A stretch of 6,098 nucleotides of DNA from Desulfobacteraceae bacterium. GTDB taxonomy: Bacteria; Desulfobacterota; Desulfobacteria; Desulfobacterales; UBA5616. Below the pieces are notes generated by a model. That model did no database searches. It saw only the letters and a program-made list of their open reading frames with translations, and had not been told where the DNA came from. The stretch covers positions 1 through 6,098 of the forward strand of contig JAUXEW010000177.1 of NCBI GenBank assembly GCA_030620375.1. Direction: 5' to 3'. Both the position numbers and the translations under genes were made by a program. Numbering within the stretch: position 1 is the first letter of the stretch; every line of letters begins with the position of its first letter. Shown one piece after another: positions 1-5,658 of the stretch.

Positions 1-2
1 CC

Positions 3-71
3 AATTCTAAGTCAGACATATCGCAGGTTTTAAGGCCGGTTGATACCCAGGAGTTCTTACAAGATATATGA
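3..71 (+). CDS. Possible 3' end of a receiver-domain (response regulator) gene, cut by the window edge
   Basis: Reading from base 3, 22 codons stay open to a TGA at 69-71. The peptide ends in LRPVDTQEFLQDI. This resembles the end of CheY-like receiver domains, where a (K/R)P(V/I)D-x-x-E-(F/L)-L segment joins beta5 to alpha5; the usual Lys of the KP pair would be Arg here. The phosphorylation site and the rest of the protein would lie left of the window. No ribosome-binding site or start can be judged. The match is short and could be chance, but a second receiver-like remnant lies about 300 bases away on the other strand. I infer the 3' end of a response regulator or hybrid kinase, with low confidence. 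Confidence 0.3.
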   Translation, partial: NSKSDISQVLRPVDTQEFLQDI

Positions 72-376
72 CATTTTGGTTGGCCTCACCGAACTCGATT
101 TTGTGCCCTCCATATTCTATGATTGAGAACTTTCTTTTGCATTCTCAGGCATTTTATTTTTTTGTTTTTGTGGTATTTGGCAACGTGGTCACACTAAAGT
201 TAGATTTAGCCGAAAACAATACTCCCTATATATAGTGTAATCGAAATTTTCGTAAAATTCTAGAATGTTACTTGTAGTTCCCGCGTTCCCCCAATTTTTA
301 TGGTATAGATTATCGCCAATAGTTCTTGGAGAATTGGATGAGAATTTGAATATGGGATTAACACCAGGTGTTGTGG
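72..376. other. AT-rich intergenic stretch without a recognisable gene
   Basis: No convincing coding frame is visible on either strand. The stretch is rich in A/T tracts and holds several small dyads: TGAGAA (124-129) with TTCTCA (142-147), followed by a T-rich run at 151-169, which could be a weak terminator for the gene ending at 71; CGAAATTTTCG at 242-252; ATTCTAGAAT at 257-266; and AACACCAGGTGTT at 360-372, beside the stop of the minus-strand remnant. Any one of these is within reach of chance in such AT-rich DNA, so none is called separately. Confidence 0.5.
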
Positions 377-667
377 TTAATCTAAAACTAAAAATTCTCT
401 GAGAAGGTCGAAAAAACTATCCATATCTAAATCCCGCACTACTGCATTTTCATAGCCGGATTCAACACTTTTAGAAATCGAAAAAATACATTCGGTAATG
501 TTTAATAGCGTAATAATCATCGGATGATGGGGAGATCCCCAGTAAATGGCCTTTGTGGCCTCGATTCCATCCATTTCTTTCATTTCAATATCCATCAAAA
601 GAAAATTAAACGTGTGCAACGATTCATTGAGCATCCAGTCAGATGGTTCTGAAAAAAATCTGAACAA
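377..667 (-). pseudogene. Degenerate, N-terminally truncated receiver (REC) domain remnant
   Basis: This minus-strand frame of about 96 codons carries LLMDIEMKEMDGIEATKAI at residues 23-42. That is a near-perfect match to the phospho-acceptor region of hybrid-kinase and CheY-type receivers (consensus LMDxxMPxMDGxEATxxI), with Asp26 as the presumed acceptor. The later HPMIITLLN and DMDSFFDLLREFL segments fit beta4 and alpha5. The remnant lacks the first 25-30 residues, including beta1 and its acidic pair. The frame can be read upstream to a stop at 740-742, but that stretch gives only low-complexity hydrophobic residues. The conserved Thr/Ser after beta4 and the Lys of the KP motif are not in place (Leu-Leu-Asn and Val-Arg-Asp instead). 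The first codon would be TTG without a clear ribosome-binding site. I read it as a decayed fragment; a divergent non-phosphorylated pseudo-receiver is the alternative. Confidence 0.55.
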
Positions 668-671
668 ATAT

Positions 672-700
672 TTGACAAGATAAAATATCTGATCTAATAT
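672..700 (+). promoter_or_regulatory. Sigma-70-like promoter of the GntR-family regulator gene
   Basis: TTGACA at 672-677 matches the -35 consensus exactly. After 17 bases comes TAATAT at 695-700, a 4-of-6 match to TATAAT in the ideal position. Transcription would begin near 707, leaving a leader of about 50 nt before the ATG at 756. Because the -10 box lies inside a palindrome, binding there should block RNA polymerase. The promoter is inferred from sequence only. Confidence 0.65.
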
Positions 701-706
701 CAGATA
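686..706. promoter_or_regulatory. 21-bp palindrome overlapping the promoter, candidate operator of the GntR regulator
   Basis: TATCTGAT (686-693) and ATCAGATA (699-706) are perfect 8-bp inverted arms around a 5-bp spacer. The palindrome covers the second half of the promoter spacer, the whole -10 box and the likely start site, which is where an autorepressor would bind. Most GntR/FadR operators are short palindromes in the regulator's own promoter, so autoregulation is the simplest reading. The sequence does not resemble the common TTGTATACAA-like GntR site, which agrees with the altered recognition helix of the protein. Confidence 0.55.
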
Positions 707-755
707 AATGAATTTTTTATAAATCTGAAACCATAGGCCTTAAAATATTGAAATT

Positions 756-1769
756 ATGGAGAAATTATCCGTACCATCTTCTGAGGTTGCCTATATCTAC
801 ATCAAGCGGTCTATCTTGAATCAGGTGTTTTCTAGTGGTCAGAAGCTAAATTATGGAGATATAGAGGCACGTTTACAGATGAGTAAGACGCCCATCATTC
901 AGGCATTGTCGCGATTAATGGAAGAGGGGTTGGTATCGTACCGAAAGAATCATGGATACTTTGTCGAGGTGTCCCGGGAAGTGGATATGAAGTCCGATAC
1001 CGCAAAAAAGTTGACGGATGTTACGGGGCTATCTAAGGGCGACAATGGAGAGGCCTTGTTTTTTAGTCAGAATCACCAGTCCCTGAACGATGCTGTCTAC
1101 AAGAGGATAAAGAAACTGATTTTCTCATTCAGACTCGCTCCCGGCCAGAAACTCATTTACAAAGATCTGAGCCAGGAGCTTTGGGTCAGTAAAACTCCGA
1201 TTATCAACGCCCTGATCAGGCTTGAGAGTGAAGGGTATGTGGTACATAAAAAAAATGCCGGATACTATATAAAAAAAATCAATTTAACAGAAGTTCTGCA
1301 CATGTATCAGGCCCGGGAACTGTTTGAGTGTGCAAATACCGATCTAATACTGGACAACATCAGTAAAAAGGATCTTCTGGCGCTGGACGAGATCCACCAG
1401 GAATTTGTTGCTGATACTTCCGAGGGATATGGCGAAACGAAAATTGAGATTGATCGCCGATTTCATATTCGGCTTGCTGAAATTGGAGGCAATAGCTTTG
1501 TGATTAAAACGATCCGGGAAATTTATGAACAGTATCACCTGAGTTTGAAGTTGTCCTTGCGTTTTTTACCCCTGCAACGGGTCGAAGAGGTTGACAAGGA
1601 GCATGAGAGGATCATTGAATCCCTTCTTGCTTCGGACCGTTCAGGATTAAAACGTGCGATGGAAGAACATCTTCACGCTCCGGTGCTGGAACTTGGTCAA
1701 TACCTGAAATCGCGGGAAACACCGGCCGATGAGCATGAAACGTCAGGGGACAGTATTGTCAACTGGTGA
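756..1769 (+). CDS. GntR-family transcription regulator with two winged-helix domains and a FadR/FCD ligand domain
   Basis: The protein has 337 residues; ordinary FadR/FCD regulators have about 220-250. The extra length is a second winged helix-turn-helix. Domain one spans about residues 8-72 and domain two about 108-174. Over aligned 43-residue stretches (28-70 and 130-172) I count 24 identities, including GQKL, SKTPII, AL-RL, EG and KN-GY. GntR proteins usually have SRTPVREAL in the recognition helix; here both copies have SKTPII(Q/N)AL, so the second conserved Arg is lost in both. Residues 178-317 form an all-helical FCD domain with Asp233, His237, His283 and His305 at the usual metal-binding positions, so a carboxylate or acyl-CoA-type effector coordinated through a metal is plausible. 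The start at 756 has no good Shine-Dalgarno sequence, and an in-frame TAA at 741-743 rules out a longer N-terminus. It probably represses its own promoter and may control the downstream degradation genes. Family assignment is firm; ligand and targets are unknown. Confidence 0.93.
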   Translation: MEKLSVPSSEVAYIYIKRSILNQVFSSGQKLNYGDIEARLQMSKTPIIQALSRLMEEGLVSYRKNHGYFVEVSREVDMKSDTAKKLTDVTGLSKGDNGEALFFSQNHQSLNDAVYKRIKKLIFSFRLAPGQKLIYKDLSQELWVSKTPIINALIRLESEGYVVHKKNAGYYIKKINLTEVLHMYQARELFECANTDLILDNISKKDLLALDEIHQEFVADTSEGYGETKIEIDRRFHIRLAEIGGNSFVIKTIREIYEQYHLSLKLSLRFLPLQRVEEVDKEHERIIESLLASDRSGLKRAMEEHLHAPVLELGQYLKSRETPADEHETSGDSIVNW

Positions 1770-1874
1770 AAAGAGGGCAGTTGTTATTCGAATCAGCTGT
1801 GGGACGGTAGTTTGGGGATCAGTACCGTTATCGAAGCCATGGATTAAGCCGAAAAAGAGAAAATTCATTCAATC

Positions 1875-1897
1875 GGAACCTTTGAGTGAAGGTTTCC
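1875..1897 (+). promoter_or_regulatory. Hairpin in the leader of the hydrolase gene
   Basis: GGAACCTT (1875-1882) can pair with AAGGTT plus CC (1889-1897, one bulged T) around a TGAGTG loop. No T-run follows, so it is not a standard intrinsic terminator. The left arm GAACCT (1876-1881) is also complementary to AGGTTC at 1930-1935, which overlaps the hydrolase ribosome-binding site. Two mutually exclusive structures are therefore possible. The hairpin may affect translation or mRNA ends in the 169-bp regulator-hydrolase gap; function is speculative. Confidence 0.3.
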
Positions 1898-1926
1898 CGG
1901 GACCCATCCATATCACTTTATTATTT

Positions 1927-1932
1927 AGGAGG
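1927..1932 (+). promoter_or_regulatory. Ribosome-binding site fixing the hydrolase start at 1939
   Basis: A perfect AGGAGG lies 6 bases before the ATG at 1939. The frame is open further upstream to 1729, inside the regulator gene, but that 70-codon extension has no such signal and no similarity to the hydrolase fold, so the start at 1939 is preferred. Confidence 0.85.
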
Positions 1933-1938
1933 TTCGTT

Positions 1939-2700
1939 ATGACGATCTTGAATCGAAATGGTGTGCAAATATACTATGAAGTCCACAGGAGTGGACCGGC
2001 TGTCCTGCTGACCCATGGTTTTACAGCCACTTTGGCCATGTGGAAGGCGCAGATTGACTTTCTTTCACAAGATTATAGGCTGATTATCTGGGATATGAGA
2101 GGACACGGACAAACCGATTCCCCGGACGATCCGGCCTTGTACAGCGAAGCGGAAACGGTGGCCGACATGGCCGGGCTGCTTGACGCCGTTGGTGTGGAAC
2201 AAGCGGTTGTCGGCGGTCTTTCCATGGGCGGGTATATGTCGTTAGCATTCAACCTGGCATATCCTGACCGCGTCAGGGCTTTGATGCTGTTTGACACGGG
2301 ACCCGGTTTTAAAAAGGATGAGGCAAGGGCTGCCTGGAATCAAACTGCTGAAACGTATGCCCAGTCATTTGAAAAGAACGGGCTGAATGCCCTGGATCAG
2401 GGGGGCGCCGAAGCCAATGCTGTCGAGCACAAGTCGGCGAAGGGACTGGCACTCGCCGCGCATGGAATGCTGGTCCAGAACGATGCCCGAGTCATTCTCT
2501 CCCTTCCGGATATTAAGGTGCCGGCGCTGGTGGTGGTCGGGGAAAATGATGCGCCGTTTCTTGCGGCTTCCGATTACATGGCATATAAAATCCCTGATGC
2601 GACAAAGGTCGTCATCCCGGAAGCCGGCCATGCCGCCAATATGGACCAGCCTCAGGCATTCAATAATACCGTCGGCGAATTTTTGAAACGCCTGTCATAG
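1939..2700 (+). CDS. Alpha/beta-fold hydrolase
   Basis: This is a soluble 253-residue single-domain alpha/beta hydrolase of the usual length, with no signal peptide. The oxyanion HGF motif is at residues 26-28, followed by DMRGHGQTD (52-60). The nucleophile elbow GLSMGG puts Ser95 as the catalytic nucleophile. The acid is Asp204 in VGENDAPF, and His231 in EAGHAANMDQP completes the triad. The helical cap lies between about residues 120 and 185. The pattern is closest in style to 3-oxoadipate enol-lactonase, carboxylesterase and meta-cleavage C-C hydrolase subfamilies, which cannot be separated by eye. It lies 169 bp behind the regulator and ahead of beta-oxidation genes, so it may open a lactone, ester or 1,3-diketone in the same catabolic route, or remove CoA from an intermediate. 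Fold and triad are clear; the substrate is not. Confidence 0.93.
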   Translation: MTILNRNGVQIYYEVHRSGPAVLLTHGFTATLAMWKAQIDFLSQDYRLIIWDMRGHGQTDSPDDPALYSEAETVADMAGLLDAVGVEQAVVGGLSMGGYMSLAFNLAYPDRVRALMLFDTGPGFKKDEARAAWNQTAETYAQSFEKNGLNALDQGGAEANAVEHKSAKGLALAAHGMLVQNDARVILSLPDIKVPALVVVGENDAPFLAASDYMAYKIPDATKVVIPEAGHAANMDQPQAFNNTVGEFLKRLS

Positions 2701-2745
2701 TTTTGAATCCATTCATGTCGTTTTGCTGCCCTTCGCCCATTGGCT

Positions 2746-2767
2746 GTCCATATCAGATGGACGTTTT
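2746..2767 (+). terminator. Possible weak intrinsic terminator after the hydrolase gene
   Basis: GTCCAT (2746-2751) pairs perfectly with ATGGAC (2757-2762) around an ATCAG loop and is followed by GTTTTGG. It sits about 45 bases after the hydrolase stop codon. The stem is short and the T-run has only four bases, so termination would be inefficient. It lies just upstream of the dehydrogenase remnant. Confidence 0.3.
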
Positions 2768-2775
2768 GGATCGGA

Positions 2776-2982
2776 ATGCCGATAGTGACATATCTGGTAA
2801 GTGAGGAATACACGGAATCCGGTTCGATATATCTTGCGGGGGCTGGTAACTTCAGTCGAGTTGCGATTATTACCGGGCCAGGGGTGGCCTTAGGAAAGGA
2901 AATTTCTTCTATCACTGCTGAAGATATTCGTGACAACTGGGAAAAAATTAACAGTATTGAGGGTGGCAGAGAAGGAAGATAA
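2776..2982 (+). pseudogene. C-terminal remnant of an MFE-2/17beta-HSD4-like short-chain dehydrogenase
   Basis: From the ATG at 2776 the frame reads MPIVTYLVSEEYTESGSIYL, then AGAGNFSRVAIITGPGVALG, and ends in TAEDIRDNWEKINSIEGG. This follows the end of (3R)-hydroxyacyl-CoA dehydrogenases of the multifunctional enzyme type 2 group: P-(L/I)-V-x-Y-L-x-S-E followed by (S/T)-G-x-(I/L)-(Y/F)-x-x-G-A-G, then a variable strand, then a T-x-E-D-(V/I)-R-D-N-W-x-x-I tail. About 68 residues remain out of roughly 300. The Rossmann nucleotide-binding motif and the Ser-Tyr-Lys catalytic residues are absent, and the sequence upstream to the hydrolase stop (2701-2775) shows no matching domain. No ribosome-binding site precedes it. 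I infer the stump of a beta-oxidation dehydrogenase left by a deletion or rearrangement. Expression as a stand-alone peptide is unlikely. Confidence 0.65.
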
Positions 2983-3051
2983 TTGAGGACAATTTAATTT
3001 TAACTGACAATAAAACGGGATCTTAAATAAATACCGCAGGGGAATCAGCTT

Positions 3052-3207
3052 ATGGAAAAGTCCCCGATGCTGCTGAGGATTGTGATCAGGGGAACCAAAA
3101 TCTCAAAAAAAGTCTATATAAAGCGCGGGAATGAGATTTGGCCAATTCCCCTGAGTGAACTAAAAAAGCCGCGATACTGGATGGGAATGGCTGGACGCTT
3201 AACTTAA
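3052..3207 (+). CDS. Small ORF of 51 codons, function unknown
   Basis: An ATG at 3052 is preceded at 8 bases by AGGGGA (3038-3043), a good ribosome-binding site. The frame stays open for 51 residues to a TAA at 3205-3207. The product is strongly basic (many Lys and Arg), starts MEKSPMLLRIVIRG and ends in KKPRYWMGMAGRLT, with no Cys and no transmembrane segment. I do not recognise the family. It may be a real small protein, the leftover of a larger gene, or a chance ORF. It sits 79 bases ahead of the first acyl-CoA dehydrogenase gene, in the same direction. A loose promoter-like pair (CTGACA at 3004-3009, TAAATA at 3028-3033) lies upstream. Confidence 0.35.
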   Translation: MEKSPMLLRIVIRGTKISKKVYIKRGNEIWPIPLSELKKPRYWMGMAGRLT

Positions 3208-3286
3208 AAAAAAATCGTATCCCACAGTAGCAAGTGTTTAAAAAAGCGTCCATCTATCGAAAAAGTGGTAAAGAGGAGAAGATGAT
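3208..3286 (+). other. Leader of the acyl-CoA dehydrogenase genes
   Basis: An A-rich segment with no coding potential. GAGGAG at 3273-3278 lies 8 bases before the ATG at 3287 and is a strong ribosome-binding site for the first dehydrogenase. TGGACGCTT (3192-3200) and AAGCGTCCA (3244-3252) form a 9-bp inverted repeat around 43 bases, overlapping the end of the small ORF; this could be chance. No convincing -35/-10 pair is seen here, so transcription probably comes from further upstream. Confidence 0.45.
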
Positions 3287-4474
3287 ATGAAATTTACATT
3301 AAACAAAGAACAGGAAGCATTCAGGCAGGAAGTCATTGAATTTCTCGAAAAAGAGTTGCCGTCGGTAACATATGACTTGGACAGATACCACATGGTGGGT
3401 GGTATAAGTCAGGAATTTTCCCGAAAGATGGCTGCAAAAAACTGGATCGGCCTGACCTGGCCCAAAGAATTCGGCGGATCTGAACGGGGCTATGTGGACA
3501 AGATGATCTTGAGCGAACAATTGATACGGCACCGGGCGCCCACGGGGTATCATTTTGTGGCGGAACGCCAGATCGGTCCCGCCATCATCAAGTTCGGACA
3601 ACAATGGCAGAAGGATTATTTTCTGCCCCGGTTCATCAATGCCGAAGACAATATTTCGTTCTGCCTGCTTTTCAGCGAACCGGATGCGGGCTCCGACCTG
3701 GCCGCGATAAAGACCACGGCGATCCTTGAGGGAGACAGCTATGTCATCAACGGGCAGAAAGTCTGGTCGTCCGGGGCGCATCAGGCGGATTACGGTTGGC
3801 TTTTGGCAAGGACCAACCCGGATCCCAGCCTTCCCGGCCATTTTGCCAGCAGTGAAATGATGCTGGATTTGAAAACTCCAGGCATCACCATTCGGCCCAT
3901 ATTGAATATCATGGGCGAGCATCATTTTAACGAGGTGTTCTTCGATAATGTTAGAATCGACAAAAAATATCTCGTGGGCAAGGAGAACGAAGGATTTAAA
4001 CAGATCGTGGCCCAGCTCGACTATGAACGAGCCGGGATTGAACGGCTCATGCAGAACCATTTGGTATATGAAAGGCTTAAAGGGCACATCCGGGATGGCG
4101 ACATTCCTGCTCATGATCCCGGTCTGGCATACTGGGCCAAAGATGCTTTCGCCCGGATTGAAACCGAACTCAATATCGGCCGGATGATGTGTTATCATAC
4201 GGCATGGATGATTGATAACGGGAAACGGGTGTCCAGTCAGGCCGCTCTCTGCAAGGCCTTCTGCAGCCAGTATGAACACCGGCTAAACGATGTGGCCACC
4301 CGGGTGCTCGGCGCTTCAAGCCTCATTATGGGGGAAGAAAACCCTTATGCACCGTGGGAAGGTCTTGTCCCGCAGTCTTATCTGCACAGCCCCAGCTATA
4401 CATTGCAGGGAGGTGCTGTGGAAATACTGAAAAACATCGTGGCGCAGAGGGGTCTAAAGCTGCCCAGGGCATAA
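3287..4474 (+). CDS. Acyl-CoA dehydrogenase, large (catalytic) subunit of a probable heteromeric enzyme
   Basis: The protein has 395 residues, typical for the family, and introduces an alpha,beta double bond into an acyl-CoA, passing electrons to ETF through FAD. The N-terminal helical domain spans about 1-125. The middle beta domain has LLFSEPDAGSDLAAIKT (127-143), the flavin and substrate segment, and VINGQKVWSSG (153-163). The C-terminal helical domain ends in LQGGAVEILKNIVAQRGLKL (373-392). The position of the medium-chain enzyme's catalytic Glu is Gly here. Glu247 in LDYERAG instead matches the alternative base used in isovaleryl- and long-chain-type enzymes. The RxQFGxPLG and HGGxGY motifs that bind the FAD of the partner subunit are missing; the equivalent stretch is HIRDGDIPAHDPGLAYWAKD. 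Such a protein should need the adjacent dehydrogenase as a partner. The next gene starts 22 bp downstream. Family is certain; subunit role is inferred; substrate is unknown. Confidence 0.95.
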   Translation: MKFTLNKEQEAFRQEVIEFLEKELPSVTYDLDRYHMVGGISQEFSRKMAAKNWIGLTWPKEFGGSERGYVDKMILSEQLIRHRAPTGYHFVAERQIGPAIIKFGQQWQKDYFLPRFINAEDNISFCLLFSEPDAGSDLAAIKTTAILEGDSYVINGQKVWSSGAHQADYGWLLARTNPDPSLPGHFASSEMMLDLKTPGITIRPILNIMGEHHFNEVFFDNVRIDKKYLVGKENEGFKQIVAQLDYERAGIERLMQNHLVYERLKGHIRDGDIPAHDPGLAYWAKDAFARIETELNIGRMMCYHTAWMIDNGKRVSSQAALCKAFCSQYEHRLNDVATRVLGASSLIMGEENPYAPWEGLVPQSYLHSPSYTLQGGAVEILKNIVAQRGLKLPRA

Positions 4475-4485
4475 AAGGATAAAAA

Positions 4486-4490
4486 AGGAG
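4486..4490 (+). promoter_or_regulatory. Ribosome-binding site fixing the second dehydrogenase start at 4497
   Basis: AGGAG ends directly before an in-frame TTG at 4491, leaving no spacing for that codon, and lies 6 bases before the ATG at 4497. The ATG at 4497 is therefore the likely start, giving 373 residues beginning MDFEFSSEQ. Confidence 0.85.
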
Positions 4491-4496
4491 TTGATC

Positions 4497-5618
4497 ATGG
4501 ATTTTGAATTTAGTTCCGAGCAGGACATGCTTCAAAAATCATTTGCCGATTTCCTGGCCAAAGAATGCAGCCACGATCTGGTAAAGGACTGGCATAAGGA
4601 TGAAAAGGGATATTCACCAGCCGTTTGGAAAAAAATGGCCGGTTTGGGATGGATGGAATTGATTTGCGACGCCATCGAAAATAATGAGGGGACGGGTTTT
4701 TTGGACGCCGTGATTCTTTTTGAGGAAATGGGAAAGGCGCTCTTGCCCAGCCCCTTATTTACCAGTGCGGCAATGTCCGGATCAATGCTGTTACAGGTAC
4801 AAGATGAAGACGCTGTGGATAAGGATCTGGGAGATATCACAGCCGGCAAACGGATTTTTACAGCCGCCCTTGTTAATGAAAAGGGCGAATTCGATCATAA
4901 CAGGTCCGGGGTTTCTGCCGTTTCCGATGGAGATGGGGGTTACAGGTTAAACGGGACCCGCCTGTTCGTTCCCTATGCGGATTCGGCCCATTACCTCCTG
5001 GTGTGTGCCGATGTGGAAAACGGCGGCCCCACCATTTTCAAGATCAAGACCGGCAGCGCCGGATTTTCCATTGACCCCATGGAAACCCTGTATCCGGAAA
5101 GAAAATGCGTGGTCAAACTGGAAAATGTTATCATGGATGCATCAGGCATTGTCGGGAAAGTAGGCCGGGGCGGGCGGTATGTCGATGCCGTCATGGGGCC
5201 GATAACCCTTTTGAAATGCAGTGAAATGCTGGGAGGGATGGATTTTATCGCAAATACAACCGTCCAATACGTCAAGGAACGCCACCAGTTCGGCAAGCCC
5301 CTTGGCGTGCTCCAGGCCATTCAGCATTATTGTGCGGATATGGCCACCTTATGCGAAGGCGCCCGGATGACGGTTTATCTGGCGGGATCGCTGATAAACG
5401 ACGGATTGGACGCTGAAAAGGAAATTTCAATGGCCAAGGCCTGGATCAGCGACGGGTATAAAAAATGCACATGGATCAGCCATCAGATTCACGGGGGCAT
5501 CGGTTATACGGAAGAATATCCGGTGCATCTTTACTACCGGCATGCCAAGGAGAATGAACTGATGCTGGGGGATGCCAGGTACCACAGGGGTAAAGTCATT
5601 GAGCATATGGGGTTGTGA
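4497..5618 (+). CDS. Acyl-CoA dehydrogenase, small (cofactor-completing) subunit of a probable heteromeric enzyme
   Basis: A 373-residue acyl-CoA dehydrogenase paralogue. The N-terminus MDFEFSSEQDMLQKSFADFL and the GFLDAVILFEEMGKALLPSP segment (about 67-86) are typical. The middle domain has FTAALVNEKGEFD (about 121-133) where catalytic subunits have (S/T)EPxAGSD, so that flavin contact is lost. The usual catalytic Glu-Arg before the C-terminal domain is replaced by Ile-Thr (about 236-237 in GPITLLK). In contrast, ERHQFGKPLGVLQAIQH (about 261-277) and QIHGGIGYTEEYPVHLYYR (330-348) are intact. In the dimer these bind the ADP part of the neighbouring subunit's FAD. It thus supplies what the upstream subunit lacks, as in FadE28/FadE29 of mycobacterial steroid degradation and the PimC/PimD pair annotated for pimeloyl-CoA. 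Co-transcription is implied by the 22-bp gap. On its own it is probably inactive. Confidence 0.93.
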   Translation: MDFEFSSEQDMLQKSFADFLAKECSHDLVKDWHKDEKGYSPAVWKKMAGLGWMELICDAIENNEGTGFLDAVILFEEMGKALLPSPLFTSAAMSGSMLLQVQDEDAVDKDLGDITAGKRIFTAALVNEKGEFDHNRSGVSAVSDGDGGYRLNGTRLFVPYADSAHYLLVCADVENGGPTIFKIKTGSAGFSIDPMETLYPERKCVVKLENVIMDASGIVGKVGRGGRYVDAVMGPITLLKCSEMLGGMDFIANTTVQYVKERHQFGKPLGVLQAIQHYCADMATLCEGARMTVYLAGSLINDGLDAEKEISMAKAWISDGYKKCTWISHQIHGGIGYTEEYPVHLYYRHAKENELMLGDARYHRGKVIEHMGL

Positions 5619-5658
5619 TTTTTTAGTCAGAGTGGAAATGCTGATTCGCAGGGCGCAT

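Noticed and set aside
124..169. TGAGAA/TTCTCA dyad followed by a T-rich run
   Set aside because: A six-pair AT-rich stem with a 12-base loop is too weak to call as a terminator, though its place after the frame ending at 71 is suggestive.
1729..1938. Upstream 70-codon extension of the hydrolase frame overlapping the regulator gene
   Set aside because: The extension resembles nothing, and a perfect AGGAGG is correctly placed for the ATG at 1939, where hydrolase similarity begins.
2751..2796. TATCAGAT (2751-2758) and TATCTG (2791-2796), matching half-sites of the promoter palindrome
   Set aside because: The halves are 32 bases apart and not arranged like the 8-5-8 operator, and the first is explained by the hairpin at 2746-2762. 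A single 8-mer match is plausible by chance.
3037..3153. CAGGGGAAT (3037-3045) complementary to ATTCCCCTG (3145-3153), with another CAGGGGAA at 3087-3094
   Set aside because: It could mask the small ORF's ribosome-binding site, but arms this short and 100 bases apart are near chance level.
3192..3252. 9-bp inverted repeat TGGACGCTT/AAGCGTCCA
   Set aside because: One perfect 9-bp pair within 60 bases is expected about once by chance in a window this size. There is no T-run and no target duplication, so neither a terminator nor a transposon end is supported.
3299..4279. 326-codon open frame on the minus strand opposite the first acyl-CoA dehydrogenase
   Set aside because: It is fully antisense to a clearly real gene, has no recognisable domain or ribosome-binding site, and is explained by codon bias of the plus-strand gene.
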